In this document: piece by piece, positions 56,767 through 56,842 of the stretch
Layout of the letters: each line of letters starts with the position of its first letter
Numbering within the stretch: the first letter of the stretch is position 1
NCBI RefSeq assembly: GCF_000620145.1
Contig: NZ_KK211082.1
Location: 1 to 56,842, forward strand
Length of the DNA: 56,842 nucleotides
Direction: 5' to 3'
From: Deefgea rivuli DSM 18356
Lineage (GTDB): Bacteria > Pseudomonadota > Gammaproteobacteria > Burkholderiales > Chitinibacteraceae
The notes under the pieces: generated by a model
Told to the model about the DNA's origin: nothing
The model's database searches: none
Seen by the model: only the letters and a program-made list of their open reading frames with translations
Translations under genes and position numbers: made by a program

Positions 56767-56842
<76 letters not shown>

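Overview
The window reads as chromosomal DNA of a betaproteobacterium, most likely of the order Neisseriales (a Chitinibacter/Deefgea-like relative). This is an inference from gene content: a DUF3460 small protein, an RmpM-like OmpA protein, the lolA-rarA-serS and dapF-DUF484-xerC neighbourhoods, serC-pheA next to gyrA, and groESL under a CIRCE operator with a heat-shock-type promoter. Most of the window is ordinary housekeeping DNA; about the first 5.4 kb is a repeat-rich accessory region.

Layout. 1-5.4 kb: a DUF4062 protein and a decayed phage-type integrase lie between inverted copies of a long interspersed repeat, followed by two more repeat copies and a complete hipB-hipA toxin-antitoxin pair flanked by direct repeats. 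5.5-8.8 kb: dusA, a retropepsin-like protease, rdgB and two small hypotheticals. 8.9-13.3 kb: hemW, a flavin reductase-like protein, a lipoprotein, ridA, DUF3147 and a CoA-binding protein, broken up by repeats. 13.5-16.1 kb: dapF-DUF484-xerC. 16.2-22.6 kb (minus): a P2A-type cation ATPase, bioA, a 518-aa conserved protein and a periplasmic solute-binding protein. 22.7-25.4 kb: ltaE, a secreted protein made of eleven 13-residue repeats, and a DUF4344 metallopeptidase-like protein. 25.5-27.8 kb (minus): a small membrane protein, a chemoreceptor and a TlpA-like thioredoxin. 28.1-31.5 kb: groES-groEL and an ankyrin protein. 31.6-35.0 kb (minus): a D-amino-acid transaminase-like gene, DUF493, lipB, lipA and a thioesterase. 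35.2-39.2 kb: acyl-CoA-binding protein, a large PAS-GGDEF-EAL protein, DUF3460. 39.5-48.1 kb (minus): gyrA, two thioesterases, serC, a small membrane protein, pheA, a LOG protein, a GNAT enzyme, hisC. 48.5-55.1 kb (plus): ompA-like, lolA, rarA, serS, nfeD, an SPFH protein, a DHH phosphoesterase. The end holds an ArnD-like deacetylase homologue, a PilZ protein and tRNA-Val.

The most notable non-genic signal is a dispersed element of about 55 bp: two inverted arms (best form GGCTACA, five variable bases, ATACCC, then TTAGG-like) around an AT-rich centre of 13-15 bases. I find about eight inverted pairs and two half copies in this window. One forms the 3' end of xerC and supplies its last codons. 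Others abut start codons and appear to supply the ribosome binding site. Several other inverted-repeat elements of different sequence are also present, so this genome carries many small non-autonomous repeats.
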